Source: Bacteroidota bacterium
Lineage (GTDB): Bacteria > Bacteroidota > Bacteroidia > Flavobacteriales_C > GCA-002722245
DNA: 64,000 nt
Reading direction: 5' to 3'
Assembly: GCA_026390935.1 (NCBI GenBank)
Contig: JAPLEZ010000153.1
Span: 68,052 to 132,051 of the forward strand
In this document: positions 18,401 through 26,666 of the stretch, one piece after another
How the letters are laid out: each line of letters starts with the position of its first letter
Numbering within the stretch: position 1 is the stretch's first letter
The notes under the pieces: model-generated
Database searches by the model: none
Told to the model about the DNA's origin: nothing
The model's input: the letters and a program-made list of their open reading frames with translations, nothing else
Translations under genes and position numbers: made by a program

Positions 18401-20439
18401 ATACAGTAACCTTCAGCGGAACTTTATCCTGCGGATGTAATCCTGTAGTGACTTTAACATCGGATACCTTAATTTGTAAAGGCGCCAGCGCTCCAATTAA
18501 ATTTAATTTGTCGGGAGCGGTTTCTCCTTACGATGTAGTGTATACCGATGGCACGAGCAATTTTACCTTAACAGGAATTTCTGATGGATTTGTGCAAAAT
18601 GTGAGTCCGGGAAGTACCACCGTTTACACTGCGGTTTCCATTACCGATAAGAACGGATGCACAGCTTTGTCAACAAACAAAATGACGGTTACTGTGGCTC
18701 CTGTTTTTCAGTTGCTGGTTTCTCCATCACACGTTACTTGCTTTGGAGCGTGCAATGGTTCGGCGGAAGCTACGCCGTTAAATGGCGACGGACCCTATAC
18801 TTACTTCTGGTCGCCGACACCTCCTTCCGGACAAGGAACTGCCACTGCTTCGCAATTGTGTGCGGGAACTTATCAGGTTTTGGTAACCGATAAACATGGC
18901 TGTAAAGATTCTGTTTCACCTGTATTGATAGAGCCTCAAAAATTAAATTACACTTTGGATTCCACTGTGGCGCATTGTGGCCAGTCGGATGGAAGTGCTG
19001 GAATCACAGTTGTTTCAGGAGGAAACGCTCCTTTTGATTATCAGTGGGACAGCAAAACGGGCGCGCAGGTTACGCCAACAGCCAGCAACTTGAAACCCGG
19101 TGTTTATACGATAGTACTCACTGATAATAAAAATTGCGTCACCACCGATTCTGTTGAGGTTTTGAATGTTCCAGCGGTTACTTTTTCATCAGTATTTACG
19201 AATCCATTATGTACTTCCGATTGTAATGGAAGCGCTGCGTTAAGTAATATTACCGGCGGTACGCGACCATTTACTTACACCTGGACGAGTCCGCTGGGTG
19301 TCACGCCAACTATCGTCGATTCCTCTGCATTGGCGATGTGCGCTGGAAATTACAAAGTGGTTTTAAAAGATAAATTCAACTGTAAAGATTCTACTACTTT
19401 TAATCTTGTTGATCCAACGCCGGTGCAAATTTCTGTGAGTCCATCTGTAAGAACTTGTGTAAGCATATCTCAGCAACTTACAGCGCTTGCTAATGGTGGA
19501 ACTCCAAATTATAGCTACACTTGGTTGAATGATGCAACTTTAAGCAGTACTGTCATTGCTAATCCTTTGGCCACTCCAGGAGGAATAAAAAAATATACGG
19601 TGAGCGCCAAGGATGTAAACAATTGTCAGTCGCCAAGTGTGTCTGTAGTTTTGATTTCAAATCCTTTGGCCGATTTTTCTTTTGATTCGGTTCCAGATTG
19701 TAATTCAGTTGAAGTTACTTTTACTAATACTACAACAGCATCTACAGTAAATCATTCTTGTTCCTGGGATTTCGGCAATGCAACTACTTCAGCAATATGT
19801 GATCCTATTGTTGACTTTGCTCCTGGAAATTATAGTGTGAAGCTTACTGTGACTGATGATAGTTCATGTGTAAATACTATAACGAAAAATTTATATCTCA
19901 AAACTCATGCGCTGCCAATTCCTGCATTTACAAGTGCACCGCAGCCAACCACTATTTATGATCCATTGATTTCCTTTGTAAATCTTTCTTCAGGCGCAAG
20001 TTCTTATTCATGGCATTTTGGAACTGGTGATAGTTCTAAGTTGATCAATCCGTATTACACCTATGCTGATACTGGTTCTTACAATGTTTGTTTGAGGGTT
20101 GTAAATTCTTTAGGCTGTTACAGAGATACCTGTTCCATTGTTCGAATAAATCCTGTTGTGTCTTTTTTTATTGCTAATGCTTTCACGCCAAACGGTGATA
20201 ATGTAAATGACGATTTCAAACCTTTCATGACAGGATATGCTACTGACGATTACGAGTTTTTAATTTTCGATCGTTGGGGAGAATTGATTTTCAAAACAAA
20301 TGATATTAATGCAGGATGGGATGGATCCTACAAGGGACAAACGGTGCAGAATGATGTATACGTGTGGAAGATAAGATCGCGTGAGGAGTATAACCACGAT
20401 TTACATCACAGAATAGGGAGAGTTTCTGTGGTCAGATAA
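15475..20439 (+). CDS. Giant secreted SBBP/SprB/PKD-repeat protein with gliding-motility C-terminal domain (T9SS type B)
   Basis: A 1654-residue extracellular protein. It has a signal peptide (FSFVFLLMFANSFAG). An N-terminal domain starting FTENKGQLKHYKIDW is typical of SBBP-type proteins. Repeated SBBP beta-propeller units run over about residues 270-760 (recurring ATFLGG, STFYGA, CTYFGG, STYFGG cores followed by AKF/LKL strands). Cysteine-rich Ig-like segments follow, then SprB-type repeats (CNGSAEATPLNGDGPYTYFW and CNGSAALSNITGGTRPFTYT). Two PKD domains (CSWDFGNATTS and SYSWHFGTGDSS) precede the CHU_C tail (ANAFTPNGDNVNDDF ... YEFLIFDRWGELIF), the type B T9SS sorting domain. Likely a cell-surface adhesin. 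Followed by a hairpin and transcribed alone. Confidence 0.93.
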   Translation: MSKKGTSIFSFVFLLMFANSFAGVNTPFEKSIGFGDVFNQSARFTENKGQLKHYKIDWSQCGNIVFYTQSFGGTAYFAENGIGFGFIKENLDQKKHPKKLESEEEEEERSYTSTGFFLEFIGKNTNSRVVGVGKQISKFNYYCGSSHISDVSNYDQVLYENLYNNIDLKYYMGKGQLKFDYIVKPGADISQIQLQYNGMKEVSVNKKGELEILTNWGILIDKKPYSYQIINGQQVPVNITYKEYENGRIGFEGSYDHSIELIIDPPTLTWATLIGGPNGDGYFYDITMDESGNIYGTGWYSNSFPKVSAADNVSNGVEPFVFKLTPDGTTLLYATFLGGNASGNDEIGTGIAVNKLGEAFVCGHTTSAVSFPTAGSPVQSVIAGGFDIFAAKFSATGALIYSTFYGATGDDRAYAIDIDALNNAFITGYTTSTSGFASGGAFQTVHGGAMDAFVLKLNPAGSAVLFCTYFGGTGNDLGRDIVVDLAGSPYIGGGTTSATGIASVGSYDATLGGDVDGFVAKFSTNGASRIYGAYAGGTNQDKVESVDVKCNGELVMSGYTRSDSPSFVSVNAIRMNNAAPGGGPRDAFMRRVSPDGSTLLNSTFMGVWGEDATKNGDPFGLTVQQRGTSVSVNRRGNIAVAFCTGTNGHPLVSPVQATVGGGAPDLGDAYCFVTDSLGSSIVFSTYFGGTQNDYPTAGVKYHPVNDHIFVIGGSSHSLNGSLPLTPGTYLTAGTGTGDYPYVVLYTNVPCEIKVDLPLPAAVCKGENMTFSADTLCGDNAPTFQWLVNNVVQVGATAKTFTTNTLNNNDEVCVVFSKIIPGCFPVVEDDTACVNVVIKPLPVVTLADDSICAGKNAVIDAGTGFDDYLWSSGEATSSITKSVAGTYWVEVTKNGCKDRDAMNLLERPVLFILPDSAKTCNVSNSGYVVTFKIGGGDPTSYKVTGLAGTLTGNSFTSNLITSGNSFSLIVTDKHNCDTVTFSGTLSCGCNPVVTLTSDTLICKGASAPIKFNLSGAVSPYDVVYTDGTSNFTLTGISDGFVQNVSPGSTTVYTAVSITDKNGCTALSTNKMTVTVAPVFQLLVSPSHVTCFGACNGSAEATPLNGDGPYTYFWSPTPPSGQGTATASQLCAGTYQVLVTDKHGCKDSVSPVLIEPQKLNYTLDSTVAHCGQSDGSAGITVVSGGNAPFDYQWDSKTGAQVTPTASNLKPGVYTIVLTDNKNCVTTDSVEVLNVPAVTFSSVFTNPLCTSDCNGSAALSNITGGTRPFTYTWTSPLGVTPTIVDSSALAMCAGNYKVVLKDKFNCKDSTTFNLVDPTPVQISVSPSVRTCVSISQQLTALANGGTPNYSYTWLNDATLSSTVIANPLATPGGIKKYTVSAKDVNNCQSPSVSVVLISNPLADFSFDSVPDCNSVEVTFTNTTTASTVNHSCSWDFGNATTSAICDPIVDFAPGNYSVKLTVTDDSSCVNTITKNLYLKTHALPIPAFTSAPQPTTIYDPLISFVNLSSGASSYSWHFGTGDSSKLINPYYTYADTGSYNVCLRVVNSLGCYRDTCSIVRINPVVSFFIANAFTPNGDNVNDDFKPFMTGYATDDYEFLIFDRWGELIFKTNDINAGWDGSYKGQTVQNDVYVWKIRSREEYNHDLHHRIGRVSVVR

Positions 20440-20447
20440 AAAATATC

Positions 20448-20505
20448 TGAACCTTGATTGATTTAACCTTTAAAAGAAAATAAAGATAAAATCAATCAAG
20501 GTTCA
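20448..20505. terminator. 17-bp perfect inverted repeat after the giant T9SS gene
   Basis: Arms TGAACCTTGATTGATTT (20448-20464) and its exact complement (20489-20505) with a 24-nt A-rich loop, starting 8 bp after the stop codon. It lacks a T-run, but its position between convergent genes (the GH26 gene ends at 20571) suggests a terminator or mRNA-end stabiliser. Confidence 0.55.
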
Positions 20506-20570
20506 TAAGAAATTGCAGAAACCTGTTCTGTATAAAATACTTTGCCAGGTTCAATTGGTATAAAACGAAT

Positions 20571-21839
20571 TTACTTGTTCAGCACAATTTTCTGTTGAGA
20601 AATTCCTACTTCATTTCTAATGCTTACTACATAAATGCCATTTGCGATTTCATCTTTCAATGAAATTTTTAAGTTCTTTTCAGTGAAAGAAAATGCTTTG
20701 TAAACAGTTTCTCCATCGAGGTTGGTGATGTTTATTTCTTTCACGGATGATGGATCATTGAGATAAATATTGAGTTCACCATCGGAAGGATTTGGATAGG
20801 GAATGAAAGCATTTTTTTGCTGGAGATTTTCAATTTCAGTGGAAGAGCAATTCAGTGTTGTGAATAAAGTTGGAGATGCTTTAAGCCAGAAGGACGTGTT
20901 GATTTCGGCCAGCCATTTTGTTTTGATGGTGTTGCTGTTTTCTATTCTGGTGTCGCCCCAATTTTGTCCGGCCCACATGGATTGTCCGTTCCAGTTTGCA
21001 TTGATATACGCCAATGCCTTTATCACATCTTTGTTGTTTTGAATATGCTGAAACAAAGGCGCAAACCAACCATTCCACGAATAACCCGAATTGATGATAT
21101 CCCCTTGCGGAGTGGCTTCTGCAATCATTAATGGTTTGTGATGTTTTCTGGCCAAGGCCATTTCGGGAACTCCCATGTTGGTGTATTTAAAATGTGAGTA
21201 GGCCATCCAATCTACGTAGTTATCGCCTGGATACCATTTTAATAAAGTGGTAGTGTCATTGGTGTAGCCCGAACTTTGCCATACATAGGCGCAGTTGGTG
21301 ACTTCGTTTGCACGAAATTTATCTACTATTCTTTTGTAAGCTAATTTGTAATCGGCAGGATTGTAGTTGTTCCATTGACCATCATATTCGTAGCCGATGC
21401 GTAGGAAAACTGGTTGATTTCTGCTTTTGATCCAATCGCCCAATTGCTTGATCAATCCATCGCGCTGACCGCTGTTGATGGCGCTCAGTTCGTTTACCAA
21501 ATACAAACCAATGGCCAGTACTGAATTACTGAAGTTACTGTTGTCGGTGATGCATTGTGCGCATATGTCGCCAGCACCGTAATTGGCAGTGGTGGTGAGT
21601 CCTTGCAGGTAAGGGAAATCGGTGTAAGTGGTAATTCCTGCGGGAGTGGGGCCTCCTACATTTTCCATGTAGCCATTGTTGTGAGAAGTAAATCCGCCAA
21701 CAGATCCAAGATCTTGTCCGAGGATCAATAAAGCAGTGCCATTGGGCGGTTCAAATTTTGCGCATTGAGAGAATGCTGTTGCGCTAATCAAAAAGGTAGG
21801 CAACAGCAGGTAAAGTGATTTAAGGTTTAGCATAGTCAA
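20571..21839 (-). CDS. Secreted GH26-like glycoside hydrolase (probable beta-mannanase) with T9SS type A tail
   Basis: A 422-residue exported enzyme. Signal peptide to about residue 25 (LLLPTFLISATAFSQ). The TIM-barrel region has FLRIGYEYDGQWNNYNPADY, matching the GH26 acid/base block with Glu151, and KPLMIAEATPQGD with the candidate nucleophile Glu241. GH26 members mostly cleave beta-mannans; specificity cannot be read from the sequence. The C-terminal region (about 345-422, FIPYPNPSDGELNIYL ... NGIYVVSI) is a type A T9SS sorting domain. Monocistronic, downstream of a candidate TATATTTG promoter. A GH5-like enzyme at 51908 could act on related polysaccharides. Confidence 0.85.
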   Translation of the reverse strand: MTMLNLKSLYLLLPTFLISATAFSQCAKFEPPNGTALLILGQDLGSVGGFTSHNNGYMENVGGPTPAGITTYTDFPYLQGLTTTANYGAGDICAQCITDNSNFSNSVLAIGLYLVNELSAINSGQRDGLIKQLGDWIKSRNQPVFLRIGYEYDGQWNNYNPADYKLAYKRIVDKFRANEVTNCAYVWQSSGYTNDTTTLLKWYPGDNYVDWMAYSHFKYTNMGVPEMALARKHHKPLMIAEATPQGDIINSGYSWNGWFAPLFQHIQNNKDVIKALAYINANWNGQSMWAGQNWGDTRIENSNTIKTKWLAEINTSFWLKASPTLFTTLNCSSTEIENLQQKNAFIPYPNPSDGELNIYLNDPSSVKEINITNLDGETVYKAFSFTEKNLKISLKDEIANGIYVVSIRNEVGISQQKIVLNK

Positions 21840-21898
21840 TAGGTTTAGGTTGTGTTATTGTAATATATACACAAACTAAAAAATATATTTGAGAAAAG

Positions 21899-21930
21899 CA
21901 AATATATCATCGCGCGCGTTTTCAGCGCAA
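21899..21930 (-). promoter_or_regulatory. Candidate promoter for the GH26 gene (TTG-N21-TATATTTG)
   Basis: Read on the minus strand, TATATTTG occupies 21906-21899, an exact TAnnTTTG match, with TTG at 21930-21928. The -7 box is part of a short palindrome (ATATATTTG...CAAATATAT, 21883-21907). It lies about 60 bp before the GH26 start. Confidence 0.4.
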
Positions 21931-21992
21931 GCGGATTTATTCAGGTATTGAAATGCCCAAAATAGTAAGCAATATAAATGCTAAGATAAATT

Positions 21993-22015
21993 CGCACGCG
22001 TTGAAAACGCGTGCG
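21993..22015. terminator. GC-rich hairpin downstream of gcdH
   Basis: Perfect 10-bp stem CGCACGCGTT/AACGCGTGCG with a 3-nt loop, 19 bp after the gcdH stop on the minus strand. No long T-run follows. A related GC-rich stretch with the same CGCGTTTTCA core lies at 21910-21932. A strong hairpin suited to ending gcdH transcripts, or a repeat element. Confidence 0.5.
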
Positions 22016-22033
22016 AGGGGGGATGGAAAGATC

Positions 22034-23212
22034 TTATTTAAAAGCAGGAATCCCGGTTATATCATTTCCGGTGATAAGTAGATGAATATCGTGAGTTCCT
22101 TCATAAGTAATCACCGATTCAAGGTTCATCATATGGCGCATAATAGGATATTCGCCTGTGATGCCCATGGCGCCATGAATTTGTCGAGCCTCACGTGCAA
22201 TTTCCAAAGCCATATTCACATTGTTTCTTTTGGCCATAGAGATTTGTGCTGATGTGGCTTTGCCCTGATTTTTCAGAGTTCCCAATCTCCAGCACAAGAG
22301 CTGCGCCTTGGTGATTTCTGTAATCATTTCGGCTAGCTTTTTCTGTTGCAATTGAAATGAAGCAATAGGTTTTTCAAATTGCTGACGTTCCAACGAATAG
22401 CGCAAAGCCGAGTCGTAGCAGTCCATTGCGGCACCAATGGCTCCCCATGCAATACCATATCTAGCTGAATCAAGGCAACCCAGAGGTGCGCCCAATCCAT
22501 CTTTATTTGGTAAAATATTTTCCTTTGGAACTTTCACGTTATCAAAAACCAATTCTCCCGTAGCCGATGCACGAAGCGACCATTTGCCGTGTGTTTCAGG
22601 AGTAGAAAACCCTTTCATTCCACGTTCAACAATAACGCCGGTGATTCTTCCTTTTTCATTTTTTGCCCATACCACAGCAATGTCGGCGAAGGGCGCGTTG
22701 GAAATCCACATTTTAGCACCATTCAATAAAAGGTGGTCGCCTTTGTCCTTTATGTTGGTCACCATTGCAGAAGGGTTAGAACCATGATCAGGTTCTGTCA
22801 ATCCGAAGCAGCCCATCATTTCACCGCTAGCCAGTTTTGGTAAATATTTTCTTTTTTGTTCTTCCGATCCGTAGGCAAAAATTGGGTACATCACCAGAGA
22901 AGATTGAACGGAAGCCGTGGATCTGATTCCCGAATCACCGCGCTCCAATTCCTGCATGATGAGTCCGTAGGAAATGTGATCGAGTCCGGCACCGCCATAT
23001 TCTTGTGGAATATAGGGTCCGAAAGCCCCAATTTCGCCCAATCCTTTCAACAAATGTTTGGGGAATTGTGCTTTCTGGCAATAGTCTTCAATCACTGGAG
23101 ATACTTCTTTGCTCACCCACTGCCGGGCAGCATCTCGCACCATTTTTTGTTCATCGGTGAGTAGTTCGTCGATGTTGTAATAATCGCAGCCTTTAAATTG
23201 ATTTTTGCTCAT
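22034..23212 (-). CDS. gcdH: Glutaryl-CoA dehydrogenase (acyl-CoA dehydrogenase family)
   Basis: A 392-residue FAD flavoprotein. Within the acyl-CoA dehydrogenases it has glutaryl-CoA-type signatures: SGIRSTASVQSSLVMYPI, where the Arg corresponds to the family's gamma-carboxylate-binding Arg, SLRASATGELVFDNV, ARYGIAWG, and VITYEGTHDIHLLITGNDIT with catalytic Glu371. It would oxidise and decarboxylate glutaryl-CoA to crotonyl-CoA in lysine/tryptophan degradation, passing electrons to ETF. No neighbouring lysine-degradation genes are seen. Divergent from the haem-motif gene at 23301. Confidence 0.88.
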   Translation of the reverse strand: MSKNQFKGCDYYNIDELLTDEQKMVRDAARQWVSKEVSPVIEDYCQKAQFPKHLLKGLGEIGAFGPYIPQEYGGAGLDHISYGLIMQELERGDSGIRSTASVQSSLVMYPIFAYGSEEQKRKYLPKLASGEMMGCFGLTEPDHGSNPSAMVTNIKDKGDHLLLNGAKMWISNAPFADIAVVWAKNEKGRITGVIVERGMKGFSTPETHGKWSLRASATGELVFDNVKVPKENILPNKDGLGAPLGCLDSARYGIAWGAIGAAMDCYDSALRYSLERQQFEKPIASFQLQQKKLAEMITEITKAQLLCWRLGTLKNQGKATSAQISMAKRNNVNMALEIAREARQIHGAMGITGEYPIMRHMMNLESVITYEGTHDIHLLITGNDITGIPAFK

Positions 23213-23300
23213 GTTGTTTCTTTCTTATAAAATGAAGATACAGTTTTGTTGCAATTTCAATTATTTTGAGCCAAATAATTTTTTTACTTTTCCTGCTGAT

Positions 23301-23681
23301 ATGAAACAATTGAAAATTGTCTTTTCCGGAACTGTGCTTGTTTTCATTCTTTGTGTTATCACATTGATGCAGGAATCTTGCTCCTATAATAAGATTGATG
23401 ACAATAAGGTGGTGACTAATTTTTGTGATACTGCAAATGTTACGTACAATGGCAGTGTGAAAGCCATTATTGCATTGGAATGTGCGTATTCCGGATGTCA
23501 TGATGCTACATTTGCCGGTGCTGATTTTAATACTTACAATGGCTTGAAACCATATATTGATAATGGAAATTTTAAAACAAAGGTTTTTACAAATTCGAGT
23601 ATGCCGCCCGGTGGATTTTCTAAGGCAGTGAATAAAGACATTTTAAAATGCTGGCTCGATAATGGAGCAGCAAACAATTAA
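23301..23681 (+). CDS. Envelope protein with CxxxxCH haem-binding-like motif
   Basis: A 126-residue exported protein. The open frame extends back to 23205, but that part overlaps the gcdH start and lacks a signal, so the ATG at 23301 (MKQLKIVFSGTVLVFILCVI) was chosen. The mature part has VKAIIALECAYSGCHDA, then FNTYNGLKPYI, SSMPPGG and ILKCWLDNGAANN. This is the layout of small Bacteroidota cytochrome c-like proteins in which one extra residue expands CxxCH to CxxxxCH; haem attachment is therefore likely but unproven. First gene of a cluster with YceI and DUF5777 genes. Confidence 0.75.
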   Translation: MKQLKIVFSGTVLVFILCVITLMQESCSYNKIDDNKVVTNFCDTANVTYNGSVKAIIALECAYSGCHDATFAGADFNTYNGLKPYIDNGNFKTKVFTNSSMPPGGFSKAVNKDILKCWLDNGAANN

Positions 23682-23694
23682 AAAATATCTACAT

Positions 23695-24240
23695 ATGAAA
23701 AAATTTCTGCCAATAGTTTTAGTGGTTAGTGCGATACAAATGAGTGCTCAAACTTTTAAAAGCACATCCAGTAAAATTTCTTTTTTTTCAAAAACGCCAG
23801 TAGAAAACATTTCTGCCGTTAACACCACTTCTCAAAGTGCAATTGATACCAAGAAAAAATCAATATTGGTTTTGGTAAAAGTGATTGCCTTTAAATTTGA
23901 AAAGCCTTTGATGGAAGAGCATTTCAATGAAAAATATTTGGAAACTGACAAGTTTGCCGATGCGGTATTTAAAGGCACAATTACCAATCCTATTGATTTT
24001 ACGAAAGATGGCGTATACACTGTGAAAGCTGAAGGAAATTTTACCATGCATGGCGTTACCAAAGCGCAAAAATTTGAAGGTACACTGGAAATTAAAAAAG
24101 GTAAAATGATTTTGCATTGCAAGTTCAACGTAAAATTGGCTGATTATAAAATTGAGGTTCCTTCAGTGGTTACCGAAAAAATTGCAGAGACAATTGAAGT
24201 GGACGTGAATTTCACCTACGAGCCATATAAAAAATCATAA
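23695..24240 (+). CDS. YceI family protein
   Basis: A 181-residue exported protein with signal peptide (FLPIVLVVSAIQMSAQ) and a YceI lipocalin-like fold. FKSTSSKISFFSKTPVENIS opens the barrel, ALMEE-type central strands follow (FEKPLMEEHFNEKYLETDKF), then YTVKAEGNFTMHGVTK and GTLEIKKGKMIL. YceI proteins bind isoprenoids or amphiphiles in the periplasm. The start at 23695 was chosen over the upstream in-frame ATG at 23662, which overlaps the previous gene. Probably one transcript with the haem-motif protein and the DUF5777 barrel that follows after 2 bp. Confidence 0.88.
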   Translation: MKKFLPIVLVVSAIQMSAQTFKSTSSKISFFSKTPVENISAVNTTSQSAIDTKKKSILVLVKVIAFKFEKPLMEEHFNEKYLETDKFADAVFKGTITNPIDFTKDGVYTVKAEGNFTMHGVTKAQKFEGTLEIKKGKMILHCKFNVKLADYKIEVPSVVTEKIAETIEVDVNFTYEPYKKS

Positions 24241-24242
24241 AG

Positions 24243-25217
24243 ATGAGATTGAATTTCTTTTTAGCGTTGATGTTGTTTAGTTCTGTTACTGCTTTTGCTC
24301 AGGACACTTTAAAAGATGCTTTTGTTCAGGATAGTTCAAAGAATTTTGCTGCAGACACTACCGGGCAAATTGATTTAATGGATATGCTGTCAGCAGATGT
24401 TCCCGACAACCCGAAGATTTTTGCCACATTTAAATCCACGTATTTGATTAACGCACAAACCAACGAAACTGTAAAGAAGTGAACTTTGGATTTTCGCATC
24501 ACCCATCGTTTCGGTGATGTAGCTGGAGCAAGCGGAGGAGTTCATAATTTTTATGGATTTGATAACGCCAGCAATATTCGATTCTCTTTTGATTATGGTG
24601 TTACAGATCGTTTGCAGTTGGGATTTGGAAGGAGTAAGATCAGCGAAAATCTGGATTTTTCTGTCAAGTACAAATTTTTGGAGCAGCTTGAAAAACATTG
24701 TCCTTTGTCGATTATTGGTTATGCCAATACGGTACTAACACCTAAAAAGGATGTGAACAATGAGTTTTCTACTTTCACCAATCGAATGTCGTATTCTTAT
24801 CAGTTGGTGCTCACCAGTAAAATCAGCAGAGAATTATCCCTGGCGGTATTGCCCACTTATATTCACCGAAACATGATTCACGCAGCTACTAATTCAGCCA
24901 ATGGTGCTGCGGAAACCAATGATCTTTTTTCAATGGGTGTTATGGGGCGCATGAAAATAACACGTTCTTTAGCCGTGATTGCTGAGTACTTTTATACTTT
25001 TTCCGATTTTAGAAGTAACAATAGTGCCACTCCTTATTATATGCCATTGGGAGTTGGTGTTGAGATTGAAACTGGCGGACACGTATTTCAAATTAATCTC
25101 ACCAACACCGGTGGAATTGTCAATCAGGATTTCATCCCTACTTCAGGCGACAGCTGGTTGAAGGGGCAGTATAAATTGGGCTTTACAATTTCAAGAGTTT
25201 TTGGTGTGCTGAGATAA
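24243..25217 (+). pseudogene. DUF5777-type beta-barrel gene interrupted by an in-frame TGA
   Basis: Two open frames, 24243-24482 and 24483-25217, are in the same reading frame and separated only by TGA at 24480-24482 (codon 80). The first half has a signal peptide (FFLALMLFSSVTAFAQ) and ends STYLINAQTNETVKK. The second continues TLDFRITHRFGD, DNASNIRFSFDYGVTDRLQL and SVKYKFL, exactly as in intact DUF5777 outer-membrane barrels, where KK is normally followed by a residue such as Gly or Asn before TL. A single GGA-to-TGA change would explain it. Either a recent nonsense mutation or a sequencing error; recoding is unlikely because TGA ends other genes here. The second part has no good start codon of its own (TTG at 24486). 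Confidence 0.85.
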
Positions 25218-25909
25218 TGGAAGCCATTTCCCGTCATATTGTTAACCATGATTGGGTGTTGGGTATTTTGCTTTTGCTGCTGGCACTGATGGCTGTGATG
25301 GTATCATCATATAGGGCCTTGATTTATAAAATTTTGATGGCCACTTTTTTTAAGCAGTATTACATTTTGTTGCAGCGGGAGGAAAATGAGATATATAGGA
25401 AGGTATCCATGTTTTTGAACTTTATTTCTTTCATAAGCATTGCGTTGTTTTTTTATTTTCTCTTCGCAAAATATTCATGGAATCCAGTGCCACTTGGAGG
25501 ATTTTATTTTTTTCTTTTGGTTTTTGCAATGGTGTTGCTAACTGTGTTTTTGCAGTATGGCTTGGTAAGTTTAACTGGCTGGATCTTCAAGTCGGAAAAT
25601 GAAAGCAAAGAATACCAGTTTAACATCTTCCTTACCTATAAATTGTTTGGCATTTTCCTGATTCCCATTCTTTTTTTTATTCAGTACAGCGCTGGCAGTA
25701 GTCCATTTTTCTTCCTTAAAATTGGCTTGTTTCTACTTGCAGTGATAACGGTTAAAAGGTACTTCGTCGGGTTTCAGTTAGGATTTAGTATTACATCGTT
25801 TCCTAAAATCTATTCGTTTTTATATATTTGCACTTTAGAACTGTTGCCGCTTGCGATCCTTTTTAAGGAGTATGAGGCAGAGTTTTTAATGAAAATACTA
25901 GGCATTTAA
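25217..25909 (+). CDS. DUF4271 family multi-pass membrane protein
   Basis: A 230-residue inner-membrane protein with about six to seven hydrophobic helices (LGILLLLLALMAVMV, FISFISIALFFYFLF, GGFYFFLLVFAMVLLTV and others), matching the DUF4271 family of Bacteroidota. Function unknown. The ATG overlaps the last base of the preceding frame, and hemD follows after 10 bp, an adjacency familiar in this phylum. Distinctive polar elements are NHDWVLGI at the N terminus and KRYFVGFQLGF near the C terminus. Confidence 0.82.
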   Translation: MEAISRHIVNHDWVLGILLLLLALMAVMVSSYRALIYKILMATFFKQYYILLQREENEIYRKVSMFLNFISFISIALFFYFLFAKYSWNPVPLGGFYFFLLVFAMVLLTVFLQYGLVSLTGWIFKSENESKEYQFNIFLTYKLFGIFLIPILFFIQYSAGSSPFFFLKIGLFLLAVITVKRYFVGFQLGFSITSFPKIYSFLYICTLELLPLAILFKEYEAEFLMKILGI

Positions 25910-25919
25910 AATTGTATAG

Positions 25920-26666
25920 ATGAAAAAAGTGCAGAGCATACTGGTTTCACAGCATCCGGAAAACGACAATGCCAAAACACCTTATTCGGATCTGGCCGCG
26001 AAATACAAATTGAAAATTGATTTCCGTTCGTTTATTCAGGTACAAGGCGTGGATATCAAGGATTTCAGAAAGCAAAAAGTAAATATTCCCGAATATACTG
26101 CTGTTATTTTAACGAGTAAAAATGCGATAGATTATTTCTTTCGTACCTGCGAAGAAATCCGACATACTGTGCCCGACACGATGAAGTATTTTTGCATGTC
26201 GGAAACAATAGCCAATTATTTGCAGAAGTACGTAGTGTACCGCAAAAGAAAGATATTCCATGGGAAACAGACCTTTGCTGATTTGATGGATTTGATCAAG
26301 AAGCATAAAACCGAAAAGTTTTTGTTGCCTTCTTCTGATATCTTGAAATCGGTTATTCCCGAATCATTGGAAAAAGCAGGCATTGATTACACTCGAGTGA
26401 TATTGTACAATACGGTAGCAAGTGATCTTTCTGATCTTGAAAATGTATTTTACGACGTGTTGGTGTTTTACAGTCCGGCTGGAATTGAATCTCTTTTCAA
26501 AAACTTTCCTAAGTTCAAGCAAAAAGATACATTGATTGCGGCTTTTGGAGAAAGCACGAAGAAGGCAGTGGAAAATGCCGGATTGAAATGCAATATCCCA
26601 GCGCCTCAGGTAGATGCGCCGTCAATGACCGGTGCTATTGAAAAGTACATCAAGCAAACTAAATGA
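25920..26666 (+). CDS. hemD: Uroporphyrinogen-III synthase
   Basis: A 248-residue cytosolic enzyme that closes hydroxymethylbilane to uroporphyrinogen III in haem synthesis. Family features: SILVSQHPEN at the N terminus, YTAVILTSKNAIDYFF for the first domain, FYDVLVFYSPAGIESLF and LIAAFGESTKKAVENAGLKC for the second domain. The final residues (APQVDAPSMTGAIEKYI) fit the usual end. Sequence conservation in HemD is low, but the motif order is good. Its stop overlaps the next small gene by 4 bp (ATGA). Confidence 0.88.
   Translation: MKKVQSILVSQHPENDNAKTPYSDLAAKYKLKIDFRSFIQVQGVDIKDFRKQKVNIPEYTAVILTSKNAIDYFFRTCEEIRHTVPDTMKYFCMSETIANYLQKYVVYRKRKIFHGKQTFADLMDLIKKHKTEKFLLPSSDILKSVIPESLEKAGIDYTRVILYNTVASDLSDLENVFYDVLVFYSPAGIESLFKNFPKFKQKDTLIAAFGESTKKAVENAGLKCNIPAPQVDAPSMTGAIEKYIKQTK

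Noticed and set aside
22437-23164. Plus-strand ORFs opposite gcdH
   Set aside because: Antisense shadows of a well-conserved dehydrogenase.
24480-24482. TGA read as a sense codon (recoding or selenocysteine)
   Set aside because: TGA ends recJ, mreC and other genes normally, no hairpin typical of selenocysteine insertion was seen, and the expected residue at this site is not Cys-like.
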